From the NCBI GenBank assembly GCA_027064525.1, contig JAMOPJ010000032.1:1-64000 (forward strand): a DNA stretch of 64,000 nucleotides, written 5' to 3'. Position numbers and translations under genes: made by a program. The DNA is from Archaeoglobaceae archaeon. Lineage in GTDB: Archaea > Halobacteriota > Archaeoglobi > Archaeoglobales > Archaeoglobaceae. Under the pieces are notes generated by a model that ran no database searches, was not told the origin of the DNA, and saw only the letters and a program-made list of their open reading frames with translations. Positions 27,295 to 35,376 of this stretch are shown piece after piece; positions within the stretch are counted from its first letter, which is position 1; each line of letters starts with the position of its first letter.

Positions 27295-28293
27295 ATGAAG
27301 GTTGGTATAATAGGTGCAAGCGGTTACACTGGTTCAGAGCTTCTAAGACTCCTTGCTCTGCATCCAAAAGCTGAAGTCGTTGCCGCTACATCAAGACAAT
27401 TAGCCGGAGAACCGATCTGGAAGCTTCACAAGTTTCTTAAGGGATTCTACGATTTGAAATTCGTTGAGCCAGATTTGAAGAATCTGGATAACTGCGATGT
27501 TGTGTTTACTGCTGTCCCGCATGGAGAGGCAATGAGATACGTACCACAGCTCTTAGAAGTTGGTATCAAGGTTGTAGATCTCTCAGCGGATTACAGACTT
27601 GACAAGGAAACTTACGAAAAGGTTTACGGCAAAAAGCACGAAGGTTACGTCGAAGCTGTTTACGGCTTAACTGAGCTATATAGGGATGAGATCGCCAAAG
27701 CGGATTTGGTTGCGAATCCCGGTTGCTATCCTACTGGAGCGATTTTAGCCGCTGCACCGATTGCCGAGAATGCTGAAAGAATCGTATTCGATGCAAAGAG
27801 TGGAATAAGTGGGGCTGGGGCAAAGCCAACGGAGTTCACGCATTATCCAAATCTGCACGAAGCTATAGTGCCTTACAAGGTCACTAACCACCGACATTAC
27901 TGGGAGATGATTCAGGAGTTAAGCAAGTTTAATCCTGAGGTAAAGGTATCTTTCACACCTCAAGTATTTCCCGGCTCGAGGGGTATTCTCACGAATGCCC
28001 ACGTATTTATGGATGAAGTTCCATCGAGGGATGAGATCTACGAGATATACGAGCGATTTTACAAGGACTGCTATTTCGTAAGATTGCAGGACGAAATAAG
28101 GCTGAGCTGGGTTAGGGGAAGCAACTTCTGCGATATAGCGATATTCATTGACGAGCAGAACGGCAGAGTAGTCGTATCCTCAGCGATCGACAACTTGGTG
28201 AAAGGTGCAAGTGGGCAAGCTATTCAGAACATGAATGTCATGTTCGGATTAGATGAAAAGACGGGCTTAGATTTTCCACCGTTGTTCCCTTAG
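27295..28293 (+). CDS. argC: N-acetyl-gamma-glutamyl-phosphate reductase (or LysY-type)
   Basis: The 332-residue enzyme has the nucleotide loop GIIGASGYTGSELLRLL and the active-site cysteine motif NPGCYPTGAIL near residue 145, with the HYPNLHEAIVPYKVTNHRH segment. It reduces N-acetylglutamyl phosphate in arginine synthesis; some archaeal relatives also serve lysine synthesis through LysW, but dapA and dapB here suggest lysine is made from diaminopimelate. Start at the ATG at 27295; seven upstream residues in frame are not conserved. Confidence 0.93.
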   Translation: MKVGIIGASGYTGSELLRLLALHPKAEVVAATSRQLAGEPIWKLHKFLKGFYDLKFVEPDLKNLDNCDVVFTAVPHGEAMRYVPQLLEVGIKVVDLSADYRLDKETYEKVYGKKHEGYVEAVYGLTELYRDEIAKADLVANPGCYPTGAILAAAPIAENAERIVFDAKSGISGAGAKPTEFTHYPNLHEAIVPYKVTNHRHYWEMIQELSKFNPEVKVSFTPQVFPGSRGILTNAHVFMDEVPSRDEIYEIYERFYKDCYFVRLQDEIRLSWVRGSNFCDIAIFIDEQNGRVVVSSAIDNLVKGASGQAIQNMNVMFGLDEKTGLDFPPLFP

Positions 28294-28336
28294 CTATTGA
28301 TTTTTTCTAAAAATAATTTAGAAAATATAATTTTTA

Positions 28337-28912
28337 TCATAATTTCTCTATGATCTTCTTGAAGTTTTCTTCGACTTTTTCCTTAACTTCATCGTAGAGG
28401 CTGTTTCCGTGCGAATCTATTGCAACGATGCAAGGTCCAAACTTATCTACTTCGAAAACCCAGACCGCCTCAGGCATTCCCAAGTCAAGCCAGTGAACAT
28501 CTTTAACATTCTTTATGGCGTTCACAGCCAAGGCACCAGCTCCGCCTGTGTATGCTAAGTAAACGCCTTTTCCTTTTAACTCCTCAGTCACGTCCATCCC
28601 GCCCTTTCCAACGATCACAATCGAATCAACGTAATTCAGAAGCTCCTTCGTTGTTCTGTTCATCCTTGCAGAAGTAGTCGGGCCGGCTGAAATTACCTTC
28701 CACCCCTCTCCAACCTTTTGAACGAGAGGTCCACAGTGATATATCACAGCGTTGTTGAAGCTCACCGGCAACTCTTTCCCGCTTTTGATGAACTCCAAAG
28801 CCCTCATATGAGCTTTGTCCCTTGCGGTGATCATCTCTCCAGTTATGTAAACTATATCTCCAACCTTTAGCTTTTGAACAAGTTCAACCGAAACGGGTGT
28901 TACGATCTCCAT
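28337..28912 (-). CDS. Fumarate hydratase, class I, beta subunit
   Basis: The 191-residue protein is the C-terminal part of class I fumarase as a separate subunit: [38 protein letters not shown] and GKGGM motifs. With the alpha subunit it interconverts fumarate and malate using a [4Fe-4S] cluster. It begins four bases after the alpha gene, so the two are co-transcribed. Its own ATG has a GAGGTGATG site. Confidence 0.95.
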   Translation of the reverse strand: MEIVTPVSVELVQKLKVGDIVYITGEMITARDKAHMRALEFIKSGKELPVSFNNAVIYHCGPLVQKVGEGWKVISAGPTTSARMNRTTKELLNYVDSIVIVGKGGMDVTEELKGKGVYLAYTGGAGALAVNAIKNVKDVHWLDLGMPEAVWVFEVDKFGPCIVAIDSHGNSLYDEVKEKVEENFKKIIEKL

Positions 28913-28916
28913 AACA

Positions 28917-29738
28917 TCACCTCAGAACTGCTGAAGCCCTTCTGTTAGCCCAGCATTGAATGTTCACCGCAACCGGCAAAGATGCAGTATGGCAGTGTCC
29001 GCATTCGACGAGCACAGCTAAAGCCGTGACTTTTCCGCCTAAACCCATCGCTCCGATACCCAGTCTGTTTATTGCGTTGAGTATTTCCAACTCGAACTCG
29101 TTCATATCGTTCACATTTCTAAGCAGAGCTTTCTTAGCAAGCTTCGCACAGCCGTCGAAGGTTGAGCCAACTCCGACACCCACAAATATCGGTGGACATG
29201 GTTTACCGCCAGCATTTTTGGCGACTTCAACCACGAAACGCTTGATCTTATCTACTTCGCTTGGCAACATCATCTTCAATGCGGAGCAGTTCTCGCTTCC
29301 AGCCCCTTTCGGCATAACTGTGATCTTGAGTCTATCTCCTTCAACGATGTCCACGTTTATCTGGGGCATGTGCAGGCCAATGTTGTTTCCGGGATTTTCT
29401 CTCGTAATTGGATGGACTGCATTTGGACGGAGAGGAACTTCACGCGTAGCTCTGACTACACCTTCCCTTATAGCTTCTACAAGACTAAACTCCAAGCAGA
29501 GCTCTCTTCCCAACTCGACGAATATTATCGGAAGTCCTGTATCTTGGCATATCGGAATTTTCTTAGTTTTTGCGATCTCGATATTCTTGAGGATGGCTTC
29601 CAAGTTCATCTTAGCGATTTCGTTGTCTTCCTCCTCGTAAGCTCTTCTCAGAGCTTGGATTACGTCATCGCTTAATTCTGTTTCTGCTTTTTTGAAAAGC
29701 TCTACTACGGTCCCAACAACTTCATCGTAAGTAGGCAT
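28917..29738 (-). CDS. Fumarate hydratase, class I, alpha subunit
   Basis: The 273-residue subunit carries the cluster cysteines in [20 protein letters not shown] and [16 protein letters not shown], and the [12 protein letters not shown] substrate segment. Class I fumarases are oxygen-sensitive, as expected for an anaerobe. Tandem alpha then beta order is the usual archaeal arrangement. Confidence 0.95.
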   Translation of the reverse strand: MPTYDEVVGTVVELFKKAETELSDDVIQALRRAYEEEDNEIAKMNLEAILKNIEIAKTKKIPICQDTGLPIIFVELGRELCLEFSLVEAIREGVVRATREVPLRPNAVHPITRENPGNNIGLHMPQINVDIVEGDRLKITVMPKGAGSENCSALKMMLPSEVDKIKRFVVEVAKNAGGKPCPPIFVGVGVGSTFDGCAKLAKKALLRNVNDMNEFELEILNAINRLGIGAMGLGGKVTALAVLVECGHCHTASLPVAVNIQCWANRRASAVLR

Positions 29739-29815
29739 ACTGGCTTTTACGCCTTAGGGCTTTTGAATCCTTCTAAATCAAGTCAGAGCTTGTATAACAT
29801 GGAACAAAGACAATC

Positions 29816-29840
29816 TTTATATATTCGTGTTTACATACAC
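29816..29840 (+). promoter_or_regulatory. vapBC promoter with possible operator
   Basis: TATA box tttatata (29816-29823) is about 27 bases before the vapB ATG at 29847, giving a leaderless message. A short inverted repeat gtgt-ttacat-acac (29827-29840) overlaps the start zone, where VapB/VapC complexes often bind. The arms are only four bases, so the operator call is weak. Confidence 0.4.
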
Positions 29841-29846
29841 AAATGC

Positions 29847-30056
29847 ATGAGAACAATTTCGATAAGAGATGAGATTTACAACAAGCTTGTGGAGATGAAG
29901 GAAGAAGGCGAGAGTTTCAGCGACGTGATAGAAAAACTTCTGAAAAAGAAGAGGACTGACATTAGAAAATATTTTGGGGTTTTGAAGGATAGTGAAGTCC
30001 TTGACGAGATTGAGAAATGTTTAGAAGCAAGAAAGTCGGCGAGGTTTAGAATATGA
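29847..30056 (+). CDS. vapB: VapB-type antitoxin (DUF217 family)
   Basis: A 69-residue protein starting MRTISIRDEIYNKLVEMKEEGESFSDVIEKLL, the ribbon-helix-helix DNA-binding pattern of archaeal VapB antitoxins, followed by a C-terminal tail (SEVLDEIEKCLEARKSARF) that would wrap the toxin. The ATG at 29847 fits the TATA position; the longer frame from 29763 does not. It overlaps vapC by four bases (ATGA). Confidence 0.88.
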   Translation: MRTISIRDEIYNKLVEMKEEGESFSDVIEKLLKKKRTDIRKYFGVLKDSEVLDEIEKCLEARKSARFRI

Positions 30057-30448
30057 TCGTGCTCGATACCAACTTTCTCATAGATTATTTTAGAGGTGTT
30101 AAAGCCACTTACGATTTAGTAGACGAAGAAGATGATATTGCAATAACAACGATCACTTATCATGAGATAACGACTGGGCTAAAGAGAAAAAGAAGCAAAA
30201 GAGAAGAAAAATTCTTTAAGAGATTCTTTTCTGAAGTTAAGATACTACCGTTCGATGTTAGGGCTGCTGAGGAGTCAAGTAACATAGCTGCAAGATTGAT
30301 GGCAATAGGCAAAGAGGTAAACGCCCTTGATATCTTAATAGCAGGAATAGCAATTGCAAATGGAGCGGATAAGATAATAACAAGGGATCCAGACTTTGAA
30401 GAAATAGCAAAAGTTTCAGACATTAATGTTGTATTATATAATATTTAA
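30053..30448 (+). CDS. vapC: VapC toxin, PIN-domain ribonuclease
   Basis: The 131-residue PIN domain has its acids intact: the opening MIVLDTNFLIDYF, ITYHEI, the ALDILIAGIAIANGADKIITRDPDF stretch. VapC enzymes cut tRNA or rRNA when free of VapB. The pair is complete, unlike the broken PIN pair at 25313-25970, and is probably active. Confidence 0.9.
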   Translation: MIVLDTNFLIDYFRGVKATYDLVDEEDDIAITTITYHEITTGLKRKRSKREEKFFKRFFSEVKILPFDVRAAEESSNIAARLMAIGKEVNALDILIAGIAIANGADKIITRDPDFEEIAKVSDINVVLYNI

Positions 30449-30464
30449 ATAATGAAAATTAACA

Positions 30465-31439
30465 TCACAATTTTGGATTTAGATTTTTTAGGCTGTATAG
30501 AGTCAAAATTTTTACTCCGTATCGCTGTTCTACTTCCTTTCTTACGGCTTCGATCTTGTCCCTCGAATCAGCGTGAACCATGAAGTATATGGGAAACCTC
30601 CACCTTTCGGGCACTTCTCTCTCAACTAAATGAGTTATCTGCGGAAACTCATTCACGAGTTTCAAAGCTAATTTTTCAGCCTCTTCAGGCTCGATCTGAA
30701 TAATATTCATTCCGTTCTCTCCGAATCCAATTTTGCTTTCCCTCAAGACTCCGCTGAAATCTCTGACAACGCCCTTCTTTATGAGTTCGGCGATCAGATC
30801 GACCAACTCGGATTCCTTGTAGCCGTATCTCTCTGCAATTTCCTTGAACGGCCTATCTTCTATTGGCAGTTTCTTCTCAAGCTCGAAGAGCATCTTAGCG
30901 GGAATTCCAAGATCTTCAACCTTCGGAACATCATCCTTTTCCAATCCTTTCTCGCTCCACGATATCCCTTTAAACAGATCATACTTCACATCCATCTTGT
31001 AAACCCTCTTGCTCGGCAGGAATAGGTAGTCTTTAACACCACACTTCTTTGCGAGTTCTTCGACTTTCCTCAGTAGTTCTTCCTTGTCCTTGCCTTTGAA
31101 AGTGAACCAGATCTTGTAGCGAGGATGATCCCTTAGAAAGTTGTGCTTCAAGCTAATGCTATCGATCGACTCGTTGATTATCTTTGCGATCCTCGGAATG
31201 TCCCCATCCTTGCATGCAAAAGCTACAAGGGCAGCTTTACCGATCCGACTAAAAGCCTTGTAGTTCAAATTTGCGCCTATTCGCTTAATTACACCCTTCT
31301 GCTTGAACTCTCTAAGCTTTACCATGACATCTTTAGCATTTAGACCTATATTTTCAGCTAAATCAACGAAAGGTCGCTCGGTAAGAGGAAGCTCGTACTG
31401 AACACTCATCAGAATAGTTTTCTCCACATCGTCGAACAT
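30465..31439 (-). CDS. ahbAB: Siroheme decarboxylase, AhbA-AhbB halves in one chain
   Basis: The 324-residue protein contains two Lrp/AsnC-like repeats, about 1-155 and 170-324. Each has a winged helix (DVEKTILMSVQYELPLTERPF; ELEKKLPIEDRPFKEIAERYG) and an alpha/beta domain with HPRYKIWFTFKG or ERWRFPIYFMVHA. AhbA and AhbB are usually separate proteins that jointly decarboxylate siroheme to didecarboxysiroheme in the alternative haem pathway. Here they are one chain. Annotation as a plain Lrp regulator is the alternative, but the adjacent siroheme-synthesis gene, ending nine bases upstream, supports the enzyme role. Confidence 0.85.
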   Translation of the reverse strand: MFDDVEKTILMSVQYELPLTERPFVDLAENIGLNAKDVMVKLREFKQKGVIKRIGANLNYKAFSRIGKAALVAFACKDGDIPRIAKIINESIDSISLKHNFLRDHPRYKIWFTFKGKDKEELLRKVEELAKKCGVKDYLFLPSKRVYKMDVKYDLFKGISWSEKGLEKDDVPKVEDLGIPAKMLFELEKKLPIEDRPFKEIAERYGYKESELVDLIAELIKKGVVRDFSGVLRESKIGFGENGMNIIQIEPEEAEKLALKLVNEFPQITHLVEREVPERWRFPIYFMVHADSRDKIEAVRKEVEQRYGVKILTLYSLKNLNPKL

Positions 31440-31447
31440 GGGACCAC

Positions 31448-32149
31448 CTAAAACTGCATCTTTACTAAACTCTCATCTATCTTCCTTTTTCCAGAAACGT
31501 AATCTTCAACGAGCTTCTCCGCAAAATTCTGGGCTTCATCGACCTTCCCTTCCTTAACGAGCCTTCTGAACTCCGGATCAGCACTTATGACGAAGTATAA
31601 CTTCATCCTGAGCTGAACGGGGATGTTGTGTGACTTCATGAACTTCTTGAGGTGTTCCATAGCCTTCAGAAAAATTATCGTTTCTTCATCCTCTTCAAGC
31701 AATTTCCTAAAAGCTTCTTTGACCTTCCTCGCGACTATCCCGCTCTTGCCTTCGGTAGTTACCGCAAACCTTATTCCTTCAACCTCATCTTCAAACGGAA
31801 CAACCACTTCCGTCCTCTCCGCATCGTTCGCAAGATTTACGAGCGTTTTGTGCTTCTTCGAGATCTTCCAAACTACATCGTTTATCTCAAGGTTGGGGAT
31901 CGCCACAACAACGAGATCGCTATCCGAGATCAAATCTTCCAGTAGATTTTCGTTGAACGCATCTCCTTCGATCAGTTCAACCTTTCCCTCCTCTGCAAGC
32001 TTTCTCAGCTCGTCGCTAAATTTTAAACTCAGAACTCTAACCTTCGCCCCAGCTTCCAAGAACTTCTTCGCTCTAACGGTTCCAACTCCTCCTCCACCGA
32101 TTACGAGGACTTTCTTACCCTCAAATTCGATGAACAGTGGGATTCTCAT
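31448..32149 (-). CDS. Precorrin-2 dehydrogenase / siroheme synthase (CysG N-domain, Met8-like)
   Basis: The 233-residue protein has the IPLFIEFEGKKVLVIGGGGVGTVRAKKFLEAGA NAD-binding opening, VVVAIPNLEIND, and NLANDAERTEVVVPF typical of CysG-N, SirC and Met8. It oxidises precorrin-2 to sirohydrochlorin and may add iron. The product feeds the siroheme decarboxylase encoded next to it, so the two genes form a haem-synthesis operon. Confidence 0.92.
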   Translation of the reverse strand: MRIPLFIEFEGKKVLVIGGGGVGTVRAKKFLEAGAKVRVLSLKFSDELRKLAEEGKVELIEGDAFNENLLEDLISDSDLVVVAIPNLEINDVVWKISKKHKTLVNLANDAERTEVVVPFEDEVEGIRFAVTTEGKSGIVARKVKEAFRKLLEEDEETIIFLKAMEHLKKFMKSHNIPVQLRMKLYFVISADPEFRRLVKEGKVDEAQNFAEKLVEDYVSGKRKIDESLVKMQF

Positions 32150-32193
32150 TTTAACGGATAAGGCTAAAATGATTTAAAATACTATCGTGTTTC

Positions 32194-32919
32194 ATGGATT
32201 CGATAATCGAAATTTCAAAGCTCGTAGGATTCGAACATCCCAGCGAAATAATAAAAACCCTTGAGATGGGTAACGTTGATTGCCATCTTGATGTCAGGAC
32301 TATTCTCAATTCCCCCGTTTTGCCACCTTTATCATATACTAACGACTGTATGAGGTTCATAACTCTTCTGAGATACTGGAGGGGAAAGGACGTTGCCAAA
32401 GATTGCGCCAGAGCTTACAGAAAGATAATCAGAAGGAGCCTAAAGGAGAGAGAGGAGTTCTGGTGGAGTCTTCAGGAGTTGCTTTACAGGGCTAAAGCAG
32501 ATGCAAATGTCATCAAGAGTTTTCTCAGAAGGGTGAGGAGAGACTACCGAAGAATTACGAGGTCGAGGGAAAATATAGTCAATATTACCGCAGCTTGGAT
32601 TCTCCCACCATATGTAGAGCTATTCTCAGGTCTGCTTCCTCCAAGAATGGCCGTTAGAGTTGTGAGATTTGCAATAAACTCACTAATTCAGAAGTCAGAT
32701 TACTTTGCGAGGTTCAACATCTCCATCTTCGATTTGGTCTTTAAACTGTTCGATAGCCTCTACAGGATCGCCCTTACCGATTTAACTCCTAAGGAAAAGT
32801 TCAGAAGAATGATCGATTTCGTCAAGACGTTCGTTGGGATCGTCGAAATTTCACTAATATGTCGCGAGGATTCTGTCGATCCACTTCTTGATCTCTCCCT
32901 TTGGAAGGACTCCGATTAA
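32194..32919 (+). CDS. Hypothetical arginine-rich helical protein
   Basis: The 241-residue protein is basic and mostly helical (RRVRRDYRRITRSREN near residue 110), without membrane segments or known motifs. I do not recognise it. Its last 66 bases overlap the convergent thioredoxin gene, which is long for a convergent overlap and may favour a sense-antisense effect between the two transcripts. Confidence 0.65.
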   Translation: MDSIIEISKLVGFEHPSEIIKTLEMGNVDCHLDVRTILNSPVLPPLSYTNDCMRFITLLRYWRGKDVAKDCARAYRKIIRRSLKEREEFWWSLQELLYRAKADANVIKSFLRRVRRDYRRITRSRENIVNITAAWILPPYVELFSGLLPPRMAVRVVRFAINSLIQKSDYFARFNISIFDLVFKLFDSLYRIALTDLTPKEKFRRMIDFVKTFVGIVEISLICREDSVDPLLDLSLWKDSD

Positions 32920-33240
32920 GGCATCGATCGGCTTACCCCTCTTGAAGAATATCAGCGTAGGAATTGCCGAGATACCGTAGTTTATCGCAATGTTTCGAGC
33001 TTCGTCAACGTTCAACTTTGCGAATACGACCTTTCCAGTATATTCCTTTGCGAGTTCGTCAATAATCGGGGCGAGAATCTTACAGGGCCCACACCATTCG
33101 GCCCAAAAATCGACAACCACATTCTCGTTGCTGTTGATAACCTCCTCGAAGTTGGTGTCATCAACCTTTATCGGCTTGATCATCTTTTTCATCAACTCCT
33201 CCATCTTTTTCTTCCTTATCTTTTCAATCTCATCCATCAT
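32854..33240 (-). CDS. trx: Thioredoxin
   Basis: The 128-residue protein has the thioredoxin active site WAEWCGPCK near residue 52 and the cis-proline loop ISAIPTLIFF. An N-terminal lysine-rich extension of about 22 residues (EIEKIRKKKMEELMKK) precedes the usual start. It reduces protein disulphides in the cytoplasm. Confidence 0.95.
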   Translation of the reverse strand: MMDEIEKIRKKKMEELMKKMIKPIKVDDTNFEEVINSNENVVVDFWAEWCGPCKILAPIIDELAKEYTGKVVFAKLNVDEARNIAINYGISAIPTLIFFKRGKPIDALIGVLPKGEIKKWIDRILATY

Positions 33241-33320
33241 TAAAATTTTTGCGTATATTCCTTTTAGGTATTTCGATTATTAACAACGACTTTATAAAGT
33301 CAATTGCAGAAATATTTTAA

Positions 33321-33950
33321 ATGAAGGTCGTCGGGATAGATGAAGCTGGGAAGGGGCCAGTAATAGGTCCAATGGTCGTTTGTGGAGTTCTGTGCGATGA
33401 ATCTGATCTGCCGAAGCTGGAGAAGTTGGGCGTCAAGGACTCAAAGAAGCTGAAGCCGGAGAGAAGAAAAGAGCTTGCCGAAGAGATCAAGAAAATATGT
33501 AAAATCTGTTTGATCAAGGTTACTCCAGAGGAGATAGACAAATCAGACAATATAAATGATCTGCTTAGAGAGAGTTACATTAAGATCATAGAGAAACTCA
33601 ATCCAGACTTAGTGATCGTCGACAGTCCAGATGTGAAGCCAGAGAGGTTGAAGGATTTCTTGGAGAATATGACTGGTAGGAAGGTTATTTCGAAGCACAA
33701 GGCTGACGAAGAGTTCGTAATCGTTGCTGCTGCTTCGATCGTAGCGAAGGTTGAAAGAGATGTTGAGATCGAAAGGCTGAAGCAGGAATATGGGGACTTC
33801 GGCAGTGGATACGCAGGCGATCCGAAGACAATCAAAGCTCTTAGAGAGTGGATTCAAAGTGGTAAGATTCCACACATCGTCAGGAAGAGATGGAGAACTG
33901 TCGAAAGGCTGAGTCAGCATTCCTTAGATGAGTTCATCGAGCAAGAATAA
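33321..33950 (+). CDS. rnhB: Ribonuclease HII
   Basis: The 209-residue enzyme removes RNA from RNA-DNA hybrids and single ribonucleotides from DNA. The catalytic acids lie in GIDEAGKGPVIGPMV (residues 5-19), the DSP motif and KADEEFVIVAAASIVAKVERD. TATA-like sequence near 33292-33300 precedes it. It is the last intact host gene before the element integrated at the tRNA-Arg locus. Confidence 0.95.
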   Translation: MKVVGIDEAGKGPVIGPMVVCGVLCDESDLPKLEKLGVKDSKKLKPERRKELAEEIKKICKICLIKVTPEEIDKSDNINDLLRESYIKIIEKLNPDLVIVDSPDVKPERLKDFLENMTGRKVISKHKADEEFVIVAAASIVAKVERDVEIERLKQEYGDFGSGYAGDPKTIKALREWIQSGKIPHIVRKRWRTVERLSQHSLDEFIEQE

Positions 33951-33985
33951 AGTTTAAATTCCCTAATATCTTTAGCTACGTCAGT

Positions 33986-34030
33986 GACCCGTAGCCTAGC
34001 TTGGATAGGGCGTGGGCCTCCTAAGCCCAA
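33986..34030 (+). repeat. Left att-like repeat: 5' half of tRNA-Arg(CCT)
   Basis: These 45 bases are identical to bases 2-46 of the intact tRNA-Arg(CCT) at 36110-36184. The copy stops just after the anticodon arm, so it is a tRNA fragment and not functional. Five more bases (ctacg) ten positions upstream also match between the two copies. The native-looking promoter element (tttaaatt, near 33953-33960) stays with this fragment. Confidence 0.9.
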
Positions 34031-34112
34031 AGAAAGCGAAATAAGATATATAAAAAAATCCTCGATATGATTTTATAGTAAGTTGAGATAAAATTAATAA
34101 AGATGATTTCGT

Positions 34113-34386
34113 GAACTGTCTCAAGAAAGAGAGAAAAGGTCACCTCTAACAGATGAGCGAACTATCAAGAAATATCTAGACTGCTAAGCAAGTATTATAG
34201 TAAAAACAAATAACATCAATGGAAGAATTAAGAGAAATTGTCTATTCTGTCGATAAATCATGAAATAACTTCGCTAAAGCTTCAAGAAATCTAATTTATT
34301 ATCTGGTTAGCCGCGATAAATTGGATGAAAGCATGACTAATAAGATATCAATAAATCCAACCAAAAACCCTAGGGAAAAATCATAG
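34113..34386 (+). pseudogene. Remnant of an archaeal tyrosine integrase (core-binding region)
   Basis: Three short frames in series read like one protein: 34113-34184 (ERTIKKYLDC at its end), 34187-34210 (SKYYSKNK) and 34219-34383 (MEELREIVYSVDKS, a stop at 34261, then NNFAKASRNLIYYLVSRDKLDE). The pattern FxKAxRNLIxYLVxR resembles the helical core-binding domain of archaeal integrases. At least two frameshifts and one stop separate the pieces, and no catalytic domain follows. Its position next to the left att repeat fits an integrase gene. The family match is by eye only. Confidence 0.5.
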
Positions 34387-34506
34387 CTTTGCTAGTCTCT
34401 TGAGTAAAGCATCGAATTCTTTCATACTTTGCTTTAAAGCTCTCTCATATTCTGGTCTCAACACCTTTTCATTCTTCTTTTTCTTTTTTCTTCTTTCTTC
34501 TGGCAT
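34381..34506 (-). CDS. 41-residue lysine-rich ORF, possible Doc partner
   Basis: A short frame starting MPEERRKKKKKNEKVLRPEY and ending in an amphipathic helix (ALKQSMKEFDALLKRLAKL). Its ATG at 34506 lies inside the 3' end of the Fic gene (38-base overlap), so it would be translated as the second gene of that operon. Fic/Doc toxins need an inhibitor, and none is visible upstream, so this may be it. Alternatively it is chance coding in an A-rich stretch. Confidence 0.4.
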   Translation of the reverse strand: MPEERRKKKKKNEKVLRPEYERALKQSMKEFDALLKRLAKL

Positions 34507-34897
34507 CCTTAACACCTACTTTTTTAGTATTAGACTTTAACCATTTAACTATTTCTTCGGTATCTTTTCCTTTCATCGCTAACTCCAGTATGAACTCTAA
34601 AATCTCATCTTCGCTTGCTGTAAATTTGTATCCTTTGGCTTTTAAAATTGTATCAGCTACTTCAAATCCAGTTCTTTTGTTTCCATCAACAAACGGATGA
34701 CCACTTATGATTTCCCTCATTAACACTGCTACTTTCCAAAATATCGACTTTCTTGGGTGAATATTTACCCAATCCACAGCAAACTCAAGTATTCCTCGAT
34801 TAAGTATGCCAGATTCTCCACCATATTTTTCAATTATCCTCTCATGAATCTCTATGATTTCTTCTACAGTAATTAGAGGCTTTCTTCTCCTAGCCAT
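34469..34897 (-). CDS. Doc-type Fic domain protein (toxin-like)
   Basis: The 142-residue protein has the Fic active site HPFVDGNKRT near residue 69, preceded by the Doc-like opening VEEIIEIHERIIEKYGGESGILNRGILE. Doc enzymes phosphorylate EF-Tu; Fic enzymes adenylylate targets. The conserved His, Asp/Gly-Asn and Arg are intact, so it may be active. The C-terminus is lysine-rich. No Phd-like antitoxin lies upstream (34898-35055 is empty). It belongs to the tRNA-integrated element. Confidence 0.85.
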   Translation of the reverse strand: MARRRKPLITVEEIIEIHERIIEKYGGESGILNRGILEFAVDWVNIHPRKSIFWKVAVLMREIISGHPFVDGNKRTGFEVADTILKAKGYKFTASEDEILEFILELAMKGKDTEEIVKWLKSNTKKVGVKDARRKKKKEKEE

Positions 34898-35055
34898 GAT
34901 GTTCTATCCTCCCTACAGTTGCCATGCTTGGCAAATATCGTACTTGATAATGTTTGCTATTCTCAATTATTAATATTTTTTATAATGAATAATAAAAATA
35001 TCTGATAACGTTTAGTTTGGGCCAAAAAATAGGGATAATTTAAAAATTTCAAATC
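34898..35055. other. A/T-rich gap in the element
   Basis: No gene, RNA or antitoxin frame is seen on either strand. The Doc gene promoter must lie here; a possible minus-strand TATA is in the 34970-35000 A/T-rich block, rather far from the start. Confidence 0.4.
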
Positions 35056-35310
35056 CTACTCGGAGGCTTCCTTGTTTTCAGATGAGATTTTGCTAAGCAC
35101 CTTAATCCACTCTAAACCTCGCTCAGCATAATAATGTGCATTTGGAAAATCCCATCCCTCGCTAGCCCTAATTTCACATTCTAACCCTGATATTAGCTGG
35201 ATATCTTCCTCAGCCGAAGACTTCAATACAACAAGAGGCTGTTTGGTATTCAATAACTGTTGTATCCTATAGTAATACCAACACCATCCGTCAGGCAAGA
35301 GTATGGACAC
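35056..35310 (-). CDS. Hypothetical protein of the element
   Basis: A frame of 84 residues from a GTG at 35310, with aromatic-rich WCWYYYR near the N-terminus and PNAHYYAERGLEWIKVL near the C-terminus. The open frame continues upstream to 35366 without a better start. I do not recognise it. It may be a truncated gene. Confidence 0.35.
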   Translation of the reverse strand: MSILLPDGWCWYYYRIQQLLNTKQPLVVLKSSAEEDIQLISGLECEIRASEGWDFPNAHYYAERGLEWIKVLSKISSENKEASE

Positions 35311-35322
35311 AGTATAGCCAGT

Positions 35323-35366
35323 GCTGAAAGCAACTATACCACAACACGTCGTGTTAGGCTTTCAGC
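35323..35366. repeat. Nested inverted repeats
   Basis: Outer arms gctgaaagc (35323-35331) and gctttcagc (35358-35366) are perfect complements. Between them lies a second palindrome, aacacg-t-cgtgtt (35343-35355). The site is at the upstream ends of the minus-strand frame 35056-35310 and the plus-strand frame from 35377, so it could be a shared operator, or a structured recombination or replication site. Confidence 0.5.
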
Positions 35367-35376
35367 AACAAGGAAA

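Noticed and set aside
34074-34190. Possible C/D box RNA near the left att repeat (GATGATT and GATGAGC motifs).
   Set aside because: No CTGA D box at proper spacing; the bases are better read as integrase remnant.
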